This document shows, piece after piece, positions 1 to 12,496 of a stretch of 64,000 bases of DNA; the first letter of the stretch is position 1, and every line of letters begins with the position of its first letter. The notes beneath the pieces are model-generated. The model was not told where the DNA came from, did no database searches, and was given only the letters and a program-made list of their open reading frames with translations. Position numbers and translations under genes: made by a program. Source of the stretch: Coprinellus micaceus (Eukaryota; Basidiomycota; Agaricomycetes; Agaricales; Psathyrellaceae). The DNA lies in the NCBI GenBank assembly GCA_951394405.1, contig OX596334.1:4836001-4900000 (forward strand), read 5' to 3'.

Positions 1-1035
1 TTATCATTCTCGCTCATAGTGACAGTTGGTATATGTGTTTCGTTCCTACTTGAACTTGGGCGTGCTTCCCGCCTCTGGCTGATGTTCTTCTGTTCGGTGT
101 GCCTCTTCATCGTAGACTTTACAGGTCATGCTCGACTAACAGATTGTTTGTGCCAGGTCTTTCCAGCGATATACTTTGTCGTTAGTTTTGTTGCCTGCGT
201 CCAAGTCCCTGCCGAGCCATCGACTGCACTCGACATCGAGCTCGGCTATCCTTGCGCCATCCCTTCAAGCGAAGCTCTCCAAGCGCACCTCCCCGGTCAC
301 AGTCTCGCGATTTACTCCTACCTAAACTACGCGAGGGCGCTTGGTCAGTCTCCGCCATTAACTTCGCCAATGCGGGCATTGACTTCTATAGCAGTCCTTC
401 TGATACTTGCCATCGTGACACTCGCCCGTCGGGAGCGATACAGAGGCCGCCTCACCAAGGTCGTGACGCTTGATGGGGGGTTATATTATCTCGCTACAGC
501 GGGTACGGACGGGTTTGACTTGATTCTTGCGGATAGGCGGTTCTGACTTGACACCGTTCAGCGATACGAGTTTTGTTCGCAGTTGTGTATACACCTGGAC
601 TGTTGTCGGTGAGTGAAGTCTGATCCAATTGCTCATGCGCTCACTCACATGTCTGGCTTGATACAGGCAGATGATGTCACGAAGAGCCCTATGGAGAGGT
701 AAATAACGTCAAGTCTTCATGCCGGAACCCCACTCACCGTGCGATCCCTGGAACGTTAGCCTTGCATCAAAGTGCGTACACGTTCTTGCACGCTCCTCGG
801 AGAACACAGCTCAGTCGCTACTTAAACAAGTCTCAGCGCGGTCGTCACACCCATTATCGCCCAGCGGCTGTTGCTGGATCTCCAAGACGCGCGAGGACTT
901 GGATCGAAACCGTTAGCCTCGATGCTGGTATTCTCACCCACCATGGCACTGAAGACGGTTGAAGAGACATCCGGGAGGGTAGGGCGTAGGTGTGGGGTGT
1001 CAGCGTCGAATGGTGCCTCCCGTTCTCCAGTTTAA
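1..1035 (+). CDS. DUF6533-type multi-pass membrane protein, 5' end outside window
   Basis: Partial gene; the 5' part lies left of the window. Seen: hydrophobic segments (VTVGICVSFLLELGRASRLW, then IYFVVSFVACV), the signature ELGYPC with a downstream SYLNYAR, a further membrane segment (TSIAVLLILAIVTLA), and after short introns a last exon reading VVTPIIAQRLLLDLQDAR that ends at TAA 1033-1035. The same blocks, in the same order, recur in the gene at 58214-59932 (VTVGIC, EELGYPC, FSYLNFARS, IPILAQRLLLNIRAL), so the two are paralogues and each supports the other's exon model. The family is common in agaricomycetes and is predicted to be an integral membrane protein; its biochemical role is unknown. 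Splice sites between about 510 and 830 are approximate. Confidence 0.65.
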
Positions 1036-2720
1036 GCTCTTTGGTTCTGGCTTGGGCGACTTTGAGAGTGGAACTGTAAATTATGGACGAGGACTGGTGA
1101 TGAAGGGGGAGCTCGATTGTTCGGGAATATACGACTCTAATAAAGAAGGGTGTTGTAGGGTTTCGAAACTCTCGAACTCTGTTTTGAATCGAATGTCGAG
1201 CACTACGTTATGCATCGGGGCGTCAGGACTCAGGGGGATAAGGGAGGCTTTGAAGCCTTCCTATTATCAGCTGGGGACCAAATGAGCCCCTGATACACGT
1301 CCCATACAAGTACGACGTTCCTGCCCTTGGGCAGTGAAATCGCTCACCCCACCGCCAAGACCCATGATCCACCCAGTCTACGTGTTGCTCCTCCTGTCCT
1401 CGGATGCCGCAGCACGGGTACAGTGCATTATTCACTCTTGTGGAGATTGATTTGTTCTTGATCATGAGTTCCAGGTTGTACATGGATAGAAAGGGTGAAA
1501 CCCATCGAGCGATGAAGGTTGTGATGCGATCGGCAAAATAGGCGCCCAAACCCCGGTGATCACGGGTGCTGTGTTCTTATGGGCGGTATTTTGAGTACAC
1601 TATCTGACGGAAATGCCCATTCAAGGGCTGGGTCATCCATTGGGCGGCTGTAGGTTCGAATTAAAGTTGAGGAAAGTCGAATTTGGGTGCGAGGCGACCG
1701 AGCGACTTCAGTTGTGTGCCTTGATACGCACTAAGCTAGATGACCATGGGTGTGAGAGAAACATTCAAGTTTGGGGGGGGGTTCAAACTCAAGGTAACCG
1801 TGGTATTGAAGGGGGTGGGAAGAAGCATTCAGAGGTGAGCTAGTTTGAGAACGACCGAGGCCTCGAGGGAAAGCAGGTGAATACGTTGGGTTCATAACAA
1901 CGCGGATGTCGGAGCTCGGAAGGCAGATTTATCCACCATGCTGCGAGAAGGGAATTGCGAGAGTGAAGGAAAGATACACTAACTACTGCGTGGTGTCAGA
2001 CGATGGACGAATATTGAGGGAGTCCGTAGGAGCCCCCTCGCATTATTCCTTCTCGGCTGAAGCACCACTATCTGCACATCCTTCGGTTCCATATGCGATA
2101 CACTCACGGGAACTCAGGTTTTGAGGCGAGATTCTGGCTTACGAGTATGACTTCAACGCTCCGGGCTTTGACTACTCGATGCCTTGAAATTCGACGGTTT
2201 CACGGATAGGTGTGTTGGAACTATTGCGCTACGTTAAATAAAGCCTTTCCCTGCTATCACCCTCAAGTGCGTTCCCGCGTTCCCTCTCCTCCCCTGCCAT
2301 CGTCCCTCCCTTCCTCTCATCCTATTCATCTCACACGATACCAACGCTAACCAGGAACACCCAGGCACGGGCGCTAAAACCCCATCATCGTGTCATCATC
2401 ACGAGACTACGGGGACTCGGGGTCGGACTCGGCGCCACAGGGGCACGTTGCCCGGCGCAGCCTTGGCACTGCCGCAGCTTGTCGTCGTCGTCGCCCACAG
2501 TTTGATTCTTGGCCACGCACCACCATCGAACCCCGGGTGTACGCTGCGTGTCTTCGAATCGAGTCGACGATTTCAAGCTTCAAGGTCTCCTACCTCCAAT
2601 CGATCGATACGGCTCGGTACCCCTTACGCTCGGTATCATCTAGGTACGAGCCAGCAGTTAGGTTGAAGGGAGAAGACTCTCAAAAGTAGTCGAAAGAAGA
2701 CAGCTAGACAAGAAGGAACG
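1036..2720. other. Intergenic region, no supported gene
   Basis: Only short unsupported open frames occur here, without recognisable domains or paralogues in the window. It holds the downstream side of the DUF6533 gene and the promoter side of the Hsp70-like gene. Two copies of the recurrent TTAGCGCCC/TAGGCGCCC-type motif lie at about 1539 and 2369. Confidence 0.5.
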
Positions 2721-5665
2721 ATGGAAGAGATACCGTACAGAGGTCTGAAGCGGAGGCTGGTCCTAGCCTTCGACGTCGGGACGACGTTCAGCGGTGTGTC
2801 GTACTGGTGAGTGTTTCCTCTCCCCTCCTCGTCCTTGTGTAAGGCGAGAGGGTTAAGGCGAGGTTATTCGCTAACCCAAAACTCTCCAGTATCCTTGACC
2901 CAGGGTCCGTTCCCGAAATCAAGGGCGTAACGAGGTACGTCGTACGCGCGGCCCCTGTGTAATCGAGCTACATCATCACGGGCGCTAATCGTAATCGCTT
3001 CGCAGATTCCCTGCACACGAACAAGTCAGCGGCGCGTCCAAGATTCCTACGGTGTTGTATTACGACCAGGCGGGGAAGGTGCAGGCTGTGGGCGCTGAGG
3101 CGCTGCAGGAGGGTATATTCGAGCAGGCGGAGGAGAATGGGTGGATTAAGGCTGAGTGGTACGTATCGTCGTCGCCGTCGTCGTCGTACCTATGAATGAA
3201 TGAACCCTAACCCGTGTTACTCGAAGGTTCAAACTCCACATCCGGCCTAAAGACTCCAACTCCTCCTCCGCCTCCGAAATCGCATCCAAAATCCCTCCTC
3301 TCCCCCCAGGCAAATCCGTCACAGACGTCCTCGCCGACTACATCTCCTACCTCTTCACCTGCGCCAAATCCTACATCCGGGACACCCACGCCAACGGGCC
3401 GGATCTCTGGGACAGCGTCCGCAACGAGATCGAGTTTGTGCTGAGCCATCCGAATGGGTGGGAGGGGTATCAGCAGACGCAGATACGGCAGGCGGTGGTG
3501 AAGGCGGGGATGGTGAAGGAGGGACAGGGGGATAGAGTTAGTTTTATTAGTGAGGGTGAGGCGAGTTTGTGGTTTGCGTTGAAGCATGGGTTGCCGACTG
3601 GGACGATGGAGGTGAGCGCGCCGTTTCTTGGATATGTGATGGAGGTTGACTGGTTTGTGTAGAGAGGGGAGGGTGTTGTGATTGTTGATGCGGGAGGAGG
3701 CACGATCGATATCAGCACGTACCAGAAACCGGTTGGAGGGAAGAAGTTTGAGGAGATCGCTGCTCCGAAATGTAAGTTCCTGTTACCTCGTACCGCCGAC
3801 TCGACTGACCCGCCGCGCAGGCCATTTCTACGGCTCGATCTTCGTGAGCATCCACGCGAGGCTCTTCATCCAAGGTTCGTCTGCTTCTCGCTCCTTCCTC
3901 CACCCTCCTCCTTAACCTTGCTTTCTGTAGACCTCCTCAAAGACTCGGACTACCTCGACGACCTCGACCACGTCGTGCGCTGCTTCGACAAAACGACGAA
4001 AATCCGCTTCGCCGACGACACCGTCACGCAGTACGTCAAGTTCGGGAGCACGAAGGACCGCGATGAGGAGGTTGGGATAAGGTTTGGGCAGCTTAAGCTC
4101 AGTGGGAGCGATGTGGCCAAGTTCTTTGAGCCGAGTATTAAGTGTATCTCGGGGACGGTGGAGGAGATGTTAAGGATGGGGACACATCATATTACGGTGA
4201 GTCCGCCTATCTTTCCTTCAAAGAGTTTGTGTGGCTGATGATGATGCAACCCTTGTAGCATGTTGTGTTGGTGGGAGGCTTTGGAGCGTCGGATTGGCTG
4301 TTTAAGCAGCTGCAGAAGGACCTGGGGTCGCAGGGTCTGAAGGTCGTCAGGCCAGAGCTATACGTGTACGTCTGCCATCTTCCCCCAATCCTTCCGCCCT
4401 TCCTTGCCTCCCACCTCCGATCCCTTTCTTCCCCTCCAAACCTGGAGCCCCTACTTTCTAAGCCCCACCTGGCAGTTACTCCCACCGTGCTGGGCTATCG
4501 ATACAAGGCCGGTCGCATCCGAATGGTTGGCTCACTCCTTTCCTTTATCCACAGGAACAAGGCGGTATCCGACGGCGCAGTGGCGTTCCACCTCTCGTCG
4601 CAAGTCCAGGCTAGGATCGCGAAGCATAGCTATGGGACCTTGCAGAACGTACGTCCATCTAGTTCCTCTTTCCCCCGTCCCCCATCTCCGGTTCTCTTTT
4701 CACCTTCGTCCTCGTTCGTCCGTCCGTCCACGTATACCTCCTCTCTAACCCAACCTACCCCTTCGACAGGTCGAGTTCCACCCCAACGACCCCGACCACC
4801 AACGCAGGGCCGCTCAGATGCTTGTTCGACCCAGCGGGCGGAGGCTCGTGCCGTGTGGGTTTGCACCTATGTTGAAGAAGGTGCGTCCCTATTCCGCCAG
4901 TTCCTCCACTTCCTTTCCCCGATTTCAAACCCCCTATTCCGTTCCCTCTCTTCTTCCTCGGTTTCGTACCCCCATCTGTGAACTTTGGGGTTCATTCCGA
5001 TCGCTATCTCTCTTCGTCTCTTCCCTTATTTCACTGAAATCGCATCGCTCGATGTTGACCATCCCACTCACACGATCCACAGGGCACCCGTGTCTCCGAC
5101 GACAACGAAGTCAAGATCAACCTCTGGCGCGAGGTCGACTCGAAGGCGCAGCTTGTGAACGTGGCGTTCGACGTGCATTGTTATAAGGGAACGTTGGAGA
5201 ATCCGAAGTTCTTGGATATGGATCCCGGTGCGGCTTTCTCTTTTTCCTTCACCTCGCTTTCCTTTTCGCCCTCGCCCCTCGTCTTCTATCCATCCTTGTG
5301 TATCGTTCCCTCTTTCTACGTTGCCCCGACCACCTAACGTATCCCGAGCTAACGCACAACCCCATCACACAGACAAATTCCAAAAACTCTGCTCCATCGA
5401 AGTCGACCTCTCGCATCTTCCCCTCACACCCGAACCGAAGAAGAACGGAAGCGGGACGTACTATACCGTGAAGTACTGGGTGGTGCTCAAGTTCAACTCG
5501 GCGGAGCTGAAGGCGCAGATGCTGTGGTTGGAGAATGGGGTGGAGAAGAGGTGCGTTTTATTGGCGTTTTGGCGCACTGTTTTGTTCCTATCGGACTCCC
5601 GGACGTTGTGCTGATTGGATGGCTGTAGGAACCCGGCGACGCTCGTGTTCTACCAGGACTCGTAA
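2721..5665 (+). CDS. HSPA12-like Hsp70-family ATPase
   Basis: A multi-exon gene (about a dozen exons) for a protein with an actin/Hsp70-type nucleotide-binding fold. Start ATG 2721 (MEEIPYRGLKRRLVLAFDVG). Phosphate-1 motif AFDVGTTFSGVSYC is split by the first intron. The phosphate-2 motif is VIVDAGGGTIDISTYQ at about 3678-3725, and the adenosine motif HVVLVGGFGASDWLFKQL begins at 4260. The C-terminal part (YTVKYWVVLKFNSAELKAQM) replaces a classical Hsp70 substrate-binding domain, as in the HSPA12A/B class. The frame ends FYQDS at TAA 5663-5665. This stop overlaps a perfect GTAAGT, so a further 3' exon is not excluded. Cytosolic chaperone-like ATPase is the family expectation; clients are unknown. 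These genes are strongly expanded in basidiomycetes. It is followed on the same strand by the TPR-CHAT gene. Confidence 0.85.
3160..3195. repeat. CGT trinucleotide microsatellite inside an Hsp70 intron
   Basis: An imperfect run of CGT/CGC triplets lies just after the exon ending GCTGAGTG in the Hsp70-like gene. It sits in an intron and does not affect the reading frame. Confidence 0.6.
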
Positions 5666-6089
5666 GTCCTCTCGACATGGACGCAGATTCTCGAGGCGGT
5701 GTGTGGATGCGGTGTGGCGTGGTTCTACTTACGTGTTTGTACCAGTATCAATTCTCTTTTTTCTTGCTGTTGGTGTACGATTACCCTCTCGTTTTCTTGT
5801 TATATTGTTACCTACGCTTCCTTCGGTTTCTTCGTTGTCGGACTTTCCCTACCCATCTTGCAGCGCTTGTTGTACATTTACCCATCTTGCAGTGCTCAGT
5901 GCTAAAGATACCTTTTACCTCCCTCTCTTCCCCACCCCGTTTTTTTCACGTGCATGCGTGAGCTCGGAGGACCTCGTTAGCCGCATCGTTTGTTCGGTCT
6001 GTCAACTCACCGATCGACGTCGTAATTAACTGGCTCCTGGCCGGTGCCTGGACCTCATCTCATCCTAATGATACTGGGCCTTATCCGAG

Positions 6090-6097
6090 TATAAAAG
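6090..6097 (+). promoter_or_regulatory. TATA box of the TPR-CHAT gene
   Basis: TATAAAAG lies about 45 bp upstream of ATG 6135 and nearly 350 bp upstream of the first long CHAT-gene frame. It suggests that the transcription unit starts near 6115-6125. Confidence 0.5.
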
Positions 6098-6134
6098 CCC
6101 AGACGCTGAGGGTATCATCCTTCCTCGTGGCCTT

Positions 6135-9100
6135 ATGTATATCCCCGGTGAGCTCCTTACCTTCGCTTGTCTTCGAGCGTGCGTATGGCTGACATCCGAG
6201 CTGCTCTCTCTCAGATATTAGGCTGAGGTGCAGTCAGGGTGCAGGAGACGACCCATCCACATCCACGAACTTGAAGAGCGTCGGGCAGTGCGGCCTGGGG
6301 CAGAAGTTGCTCATCGTTATCCATGCGCAGGAGGCGTCTGAATGGAGGGTAGTCAGTCTGTAGAAAGCGTGCGACGAGGGGGAGGGACTTCGATTCAAGA
6401 GGAAGTTGAGTTGTAAGTCAGCGGAGGCCTGCTGCTATTGGAGACGGTGCAGCTGACCATTTGGTGCACTTTCATCACAAGGAGCGCAACTCCCGGCAAG
6501 CGCGTTTGGGTGGTTGTAATGGACGCTGCGTCATTTCAGGGCGTCGGTCACGCGTCGATCGATGAGGAAGCCCTTTCTTCAGTTGAACACTTCGAATTTT
6601 ACCTCGAATGTGAAGGAGAACTTGAACTCCTTGTGAGCTTCAGTATTTCGCATAGGGGGTCTGGACTTTCCAATATCACAGAGGGTAGGCTCAACTCACA
6701 TTCGCGCTTCACCATCCGGGCCCTGACACTATGTCGACGGGTAGCTCGGGCACATCGTTCGAGATTCTGAAAGCCGTTGCCGAGTACTTCAATGGCCTGT
6801 TCAAGAAGTCGAGGCACCACGTCGGCCTCTTGCAGCACGCGATCGACGCGTGGATTGCGTCGGCGGAGAAGGATGTCCCGCTCACAGACCTGGTCGGGAT
6901 CTTCGACCCCCTTTCGACCGCGTTAAATGAAAGGTTCGAGCTTACCTTGAACGTTGGGGGGATAGAACGGGTCATAGTTGCCATCCAGCGCACCATTATC
7001 TCACTCCCAGAAGACCACCAGGACCTCGCGAAGCTCTTACCCGTCTTGGGCGGTTTCCAAAGGCTGAAGTTCATCTCCCCTTCGAACCAACTTCCAGATA
7101 TCGAAGACTCCATCTCGAATCTCCGGCGTGCGCTCAGCGTCGTCGAGGGAAGCAGTGGGTCGCTCAACACCCCTGGTATTCTCCGCTCCCTCTCCGTCTC
7201 TCTCTGGAAGGCATACGACTTCACACGATTTGTACCCTACCTGGATGAAGCCCTGGAGCTTGGAAGACAAGCGGTGGACACTACGCCTCTCTACGACACG
7301 CGGACCAGGGCTAAATGGACCTTTGACCTTGGACGACTTTATGACACACGTCGGGTCGACTTTGAGATGCTCGGGGATACCGACGAGGGCGTTCGGCTTA
7401 TGGAGGAGGGAGTGAAAGGCTCTGAAGCTGCCGAAGACCCATCCACGGTTGCGGTCATGCTCGACACGCTCGGGTTGGCCCTGGTCAACAGGTACAAGAC
7501 GACTACTGACATGGCTAACTTGTCGCACGCCGTTGCAGTCTTCGACCGGGCGATTGGCTTGATTCCCGAGACCCACCTCACGTTCCCGAGGGTCCTCAAC
7601 AACTACGGCCGAGTCCTTGCAGCCTGCTTCTACCAAAAGGAAGATCCGCAAATCCTCGAAAACTCGATTCGCATGATTCGGCGTTCGATTGAGCTTACAC
7701 CCGAAGGGCATCCCGAACTTCCGCGCCGTTTGAATAGCCTTGGGATCGCACTCGAAGCGGAGTTCCTTCACTCGCAGAACCTGACGTCGATACAAGAGTC
7801 GATCTTGGTCTTGTCCAGAGCGGTTTTATGTGAGCCTGAGGGGAGTAGGCTGGTTGGAAGGCGCTTGAAGGACCTCGTCGATGCGTACCAGTCCCGCGCG
7901 CAGGTTACGGGGGAGAAGGTGGATATGAGGGATATTGTCGACGTTGTGAGGGGCGCGGTTTGGTTCTTGGAGGAAAGGAAAGGAGACACGGTCAAAGTCT
8001 TGGAAGATGCGGGGTTGTCGTTGATGGGCTTGTTCAAGTTGAATCGCAGTCCTATGGATATTGACAAGGCGATCGACACGTTCGACAGGGCGATCGGGGC
8101 GGCACAAGCTGAAGATATCTTCCTTCCGTCGTTGCTCAACAACAAGGGGAGGGCGTGCGAGGACAGGTTCTTAGCTTTCGGCCAGCTGGGGGACCTCGAC
8201 AGAGCCATCGAGCTGAAGCGGCGAGCTATTGATGCGACGCCAGAGAGCGACGCCAAGCTACCCCACCGGACGATGAGCCTGGCCTCGTCGCTCCAAACAC
8301 GATTCAAAGTATCATCTGCCCCTGAAGACATCGAGAAAGCCATATGCCTGCAGGAGAAGGTCACAAAGGCAACGCCGCGCAACCATGCATACCTGGCGGA
8401 ATGGTATCGTGACTTGGCGCGGTCGTTTGGGCTTCGGTACGAGAAGATGGGGAATACGGATGACGTGATGAGGGCTTTGGCTGTTGGTGGGGAGATTACG
8501 GAGGTATTGCAGAAGGATGAATGCCCGATCGAAGTTCCGACGCGGTCGATCTTGGCTGGGGACAAGTCGATAAGAGGGGAGGATACGGAGAGGATCATCC
8601 GGGAGGCTCGTCAGTACTACCGTAGTGGCGGTTTAACGCTCTCCTCCGAGACCCACCATCCATTCCAAACGGCGGAGGAGTGGACTCAGAAGTGGCTCAA
8701 GAGCATGGAGTCTCGGCCTACGCGAGAGGCACTGGAAGAGGCTGTTCAGTCGTACCGCAGAGGAGCGCTGGCCTTGTCTGGCTCCACGTCTCTCCGACTT
8801 CAGGCGGCGGAGAAGTGGGCGGAGAACGCACGCTTATTCAATCTGGAATTGGCCTTGGAGGGATACGAGCGGGCGATTGAGCTCGTCTCTATTTTCGTCG
8901 GATTGGAGCAGGCTCGAGGAAAACGTCATCAGAATATAGTTCGTGTTTCTGACCTCTCGCGCGCGGCGGCAGCAACCGCGTTAGAGTCAGGGCAGGGAGC
9001 GAAGGCGCTAGACTGGTTGGAAAGGGGGAGGTGTTTGGCTTGGAGCCAGCTCAACAGTCTGCGCACTCCGGTAGACGAGCTTCGGCTGGTGGATGAGACC

Positions 9101-10471
9101 CTGGCCGATCGTGTTCTCTCCGTATCCAAGGCACTAGAGACCTCGACGGGTGTAGGTGGAGGAGATGCAGGAACCGCAAACGTTGACCTGGCGGTGGAGT
9201 GGAATGCGCTCCTCGCCGAAGTGCGCCAATTAAGGGTTTGAGGAGTTCCTGCGACCTACGTCACTCCGGATGAGCGATCTTCCGTCAGCTGGGACCGTTT
9301 TGGTTATAAACGCTCACAGTCGGCGCTGCGATGCCCTTGCTCTCCGAGCCGGATGGGAGGACCCACTTCACATCCTACTGCCCGATTTGTCATTGAAGGT
9401 GATCCAGAACCTTGTCGACCACCTGCGGGTTTACTTTACCTTGGTAGTGAAGGGCTGAGAGTTCGTGGAACGGAGAGCGAAGATGCCATTAATGACAGAG
9501 CAGTTCGCAGAATGAATAAAGCTCGAGGAAAGGGCTTGACGTTGCTTGACGTTCTTAAGGCCTTATGGACATCGACCGTACAGCCCATTCTTCAAGCCAT
9601 TGAGTACTTGGTGCGTACATACTTCCCGGCCAATGACCGCTGTGTCAAGCCTCTGAATGCTATGCAGGATAACGACGGGCCACTCCAACGGATATGGTGG
9701 GTTCCAACAGGCCCGTTAGCCTTCTTGCCCCTTCACGCGGCCGGTGCCTACCGAAACGGACGGGATACCGTCCAGGACTTTGCGATATCCTCTTATATTC
9801 CGAATGTAGGCACTCTTGTCAGGAAGCTGAAGTCCCAAAAGCAGGGCACGGGTACGCAACCAGGGGTCCTACTTGTCAGCCAACCGAATACTCCGGACCA
9901 CACATGCCTTCCAGGCACTACCCACGAGGTTGAGACCGTCAGAAATATTCTCCGAGGGGAGCGGATTGGGATCCTGCACTTAGAGGGAGAGAACGCGACA
10001 CAGGAAGCCGTAACTTCAAACATACCCAGGTATAGCTCCGTGCACTTTGCATGTCATGCATTTCAAGACGACAAGGAGCCTCTCGCCAGCGGGTTCATTC
10101 TGCACGACGGTCCACTCGAGCTTCGGACGGTCATACAAAATGACCTTCAATACGGAGACCTCGCATTCCTCTCGGCATGCCAAACAAGCACCGGGGACGA
10201 GAAGCTTTCCGAGGAAGCAGTGCATCTCGCTGCTGGAATGATTACCGCCGGCTACGGGGGTGTCGTCGCCACGATGTGGTCGATCCGTGACCGGTATGCT
10301 CCGGAGGTCGCTGGTGGTTTCTATCAAGGAATGCTTAGGCGTGGGAGGGGCGAGAGAGCTGAGGGCCCTGCAGAAGCACTGCACGGCGTGGTAGGAAAGC
10401 TCAGAGCAAAGTATGGAGATGGCGAGGATGCCATGTTGATTTGGGTACCATATGTGCACTTTGGAGTATAG
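6135..10471 (+). pseudogene. TPR-CHAT (caspase-like) protein gene with broken reading frame
   Basis: A large gene of the fungal TPR-CHAT type. A probable N-terminal region lies at 6438-6690 (motif SVEHFEFYLECEGELELLVS). The main frame 6731-9241 encodes about 836 aa of TPR-like helical repeats, with units such as DIEDSISNLRRAL, HPELPRRLNSLG and DLDRAIELKRRAI. The C-terminal CHAT domain lies at 9353-10471 with the expected catalytic pair: His in SVHFACHAFQ and Cys in FLSACQTSTGDEKL, followed by GGVVATMWSIRD. CHAT is a clan CD cysteine-peptidase fold related to caspases and separases. The frame breaks twice. At about 9232 the text switches from EVRQLRV-stop to FEEFLRPTS in another frame; at about 9440 it switches again into GLRVRGTES. 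Neither switch has intron signals, and conserved residues continue across both. It is either a recent pseudogene or carries two sequence errors. A further frame change near 6685 separates the N-terminal block from ATG 6731. Confidence 0.7.
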
Positions 10472-10810
10472 CATAGAATGGCGTGTGATATAGCCTTTAT
10501 TTGAACCGACTACAAATCACGTTGAGAATTAGCCCTCTAAATGGGTTACGCATAAAATATTGTCTTGGTCTAGGTACATTTATTGGAGGCCGAGATGCAA
10601 GGCTGAAGCTGCCTTTCTCCAAGACTTGCACATTTGGGCCACCTTTAGTGCCCATCGCAATTTAGGCGCCCATGACTTACTGACATTTGATCCTCACTCA
10701 CTGTTCAGTGCCGAACGATACAAAGACTGAAAGCTATAAAAGAGGGACTAATAGATGCACCAATGAACAAATTCAAAAAGCCGGCCAGACTGGTACACGC
10801 ATCGCACGCA
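10472..10810. other. Intergenic spacer
   Basis: A spacer between the ends of two convergent units (CHAT gene and F-box-like gene). No gene is supported; a TAGGCGCCC motif occurs at about 10664. Confidence 0.5.
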
Positions 10811-11689
10811 TCACTCCAATGCAAGCTCAACGTAACTCCTCCTATTCTCCTCGACCAAAACCGCCCTCAGAGCTTTTCTTTCTAAAGAGGGCGACTCCTT
10901 GAGAACGGCGCGGGATTCCTTCAACGCTCGTTGCATGCGCTCGTCATTGAGAGGAACATGACGATTCTCTAGGCCATACTGCGTTGGGACCCGAATTTCG
11001 ATGGTGTGCAAACACTTGTTGGCCTTGAGGATGGAAAAGTCCTGCTGCATGAAGGGAGAGCGCGAGTTGCTTGGTGAAGGTGACCCTGATGTCCTTCGTG
11101 AGACTATCCGAGATGTGAAGAATCCTGAGGGTGTGAAGGTTGGAAAATGCCCCGAGGCAGGCTATAAAGAGGGGGAGGGCAGTCTTTGCCTTCCAACCTG
11201 ACAAGGAGGCGTTAAATGTCCTGAACAAACGATTGAGCTTAACTGGTCGTTCCACAAGAAGGTTCGTTCTACGTACCCAATAGTCGTACACACCTCAGGG
11301 TATGCCAGAATTGCAGCGCATTTTCTTTCCAAAGTGTTGGTGGCATGCTGGTAGAAATCAGCAGTAGTCTTCTTTGACGGGTGAAGGCAGGTGTCCAGGG
11401 ATTCATAGACGAGGGGCAGGAACACCGCCCTGTATGATCTACACACTTGCGAAAGCGACCGAAAGAGGGCCGGGCGCTCCGTGTACCCAGGAGGGAAGAC
11501 AAAGGCGCTGATATGGTCCACGAAAGTGTAGATGTGGATTTGCTTGAAGTGACCTAGGACCTGGGCAAGCATCTCTGGTGGGAGTACGAGGACTCCTTTG
11601 TCGGCATTGGGATCGCAAATGGGGACTTCACAGGTGAAGAGGTGACTGGGGTAAGAGAGGCTACTCCGGTTGCCACGTTTAGGGGGCAT
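10811..11689 (-). pseudogene. F-box-like protein paralogue with internal deletion
   Basis: Start ATG 11689 (MPPKRGNRSS). The first exon aligns with the gene at 19619: VLVLPPEM, ALFRSLSQVCRSYRAVFLPL and VYESLDTCLHP match ILVLPMEL, VLRSLSQVCQVYREFFLPL and AYESLDTCLHP. The second exon matches KTALPLFIACLGAFSNLHTL. After about LALSL the copy jumps directly to DFSILKANKCLHTIEIR, the C-terminal segment of the paralogue, in a different frame. Roughly 400 bp present in the 19.6 kb copy (the PTVHNIAIREP to RRITLSISNDK segment) is missing. The end is YVELALE-stop at 10811. The family resembles the F-box/LRR-like proteins of basidiomycetes, but no clear F-box is visible. Probably a deletion pseudogene, or a shortened protein if the junction is spliced. 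Confidence 0.65.
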
Positions 11690-11765
11690 GGTGGATTGGC
11701 TGATAGAGGGGTGGTGGTGGAAGGGAGGAAAGAGGTGAAAGCACACCCAGCTTTGAGAGATGGGG

Positions 11766-11773
11766 TTTATATA
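11766..11773 (-). promoter_or_regulatory. TATA box upstream of the F-box-like pseudogene
   Basis: TATATAAA on the minus strand lies 77 bp before ATG 11689, similar in distance to the TATATATA before its paralogue at 19619. Confidence 0.5.
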
Positions 11774-12496
11774 GACTTGGCCGTTAACCAGCCCTAAAGC
11801 GTCCCAGCTGGGGACCGGGCAGGGTGCTCCCCGCTGCCAGACGTGAGAGTTTAGTATCGAACAGGAAGGGGTGGGGGGACTGCCCGGGGAACTCACGACA
11901 CTGCGCCATGCCGTAAACCCACTGAATGTGAGCCTTCAATCTCTCGGACATCGGGAAGATATCTCCAAACATGACTCTACTCATCTACCAAGGTGTTGCC
12001 ACAACACAGCACATTGAGCAGGAACAGGCGCTTATGGATCATGGATGCCAGGCAGTCAATAGTGGAACGTCCAACCTAGATAGGAGATGTGTTTTAGGGC
12101 CGCCCGATTCCTCAGACGGACCTGCAACCACACGATTACCTCCCCCACTGAGAGCTGATGCCAGGCGAGGCAGGGGATCTGGACCTACAGGAGCAACCGC
12201 CTGGGAGGAGTGATCGACAATTCAAACCTGGATGGGACACTATTAGGGGGGAGGGATTTGTCAGAATACAGTCCCATTGTAATCCTCATCGAGACCTCGC
12301 TACCCCACTCAGCTAGCATGAACACCAATGAAGGGGTGCGAAGACGAAGACGGCATCGTGGGGCAAGTCAGTTTGAAAGGAAAGCGAGGAGATTCAACAG
12401 GGCGGCACGTCACTGAACATCCGAATCCCAACGCCAGTACCAGCCTGAATATCCCAACACCCTCTTGGCCCTTGATAGCATGTGTAAAAAGGATCC
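11774..12496. other. Intergenic region
   Basis: No supported gene was seen; the small open frames here lack domains, paralogues or splice support. Confidence 0.4.

Noticed and set aside
7037..8598. Long antisense open frames opposite the CHAT gene
   Set aside because: The plus-strand frame has clear TPR homology; the minus frames are shadows of codon bias.
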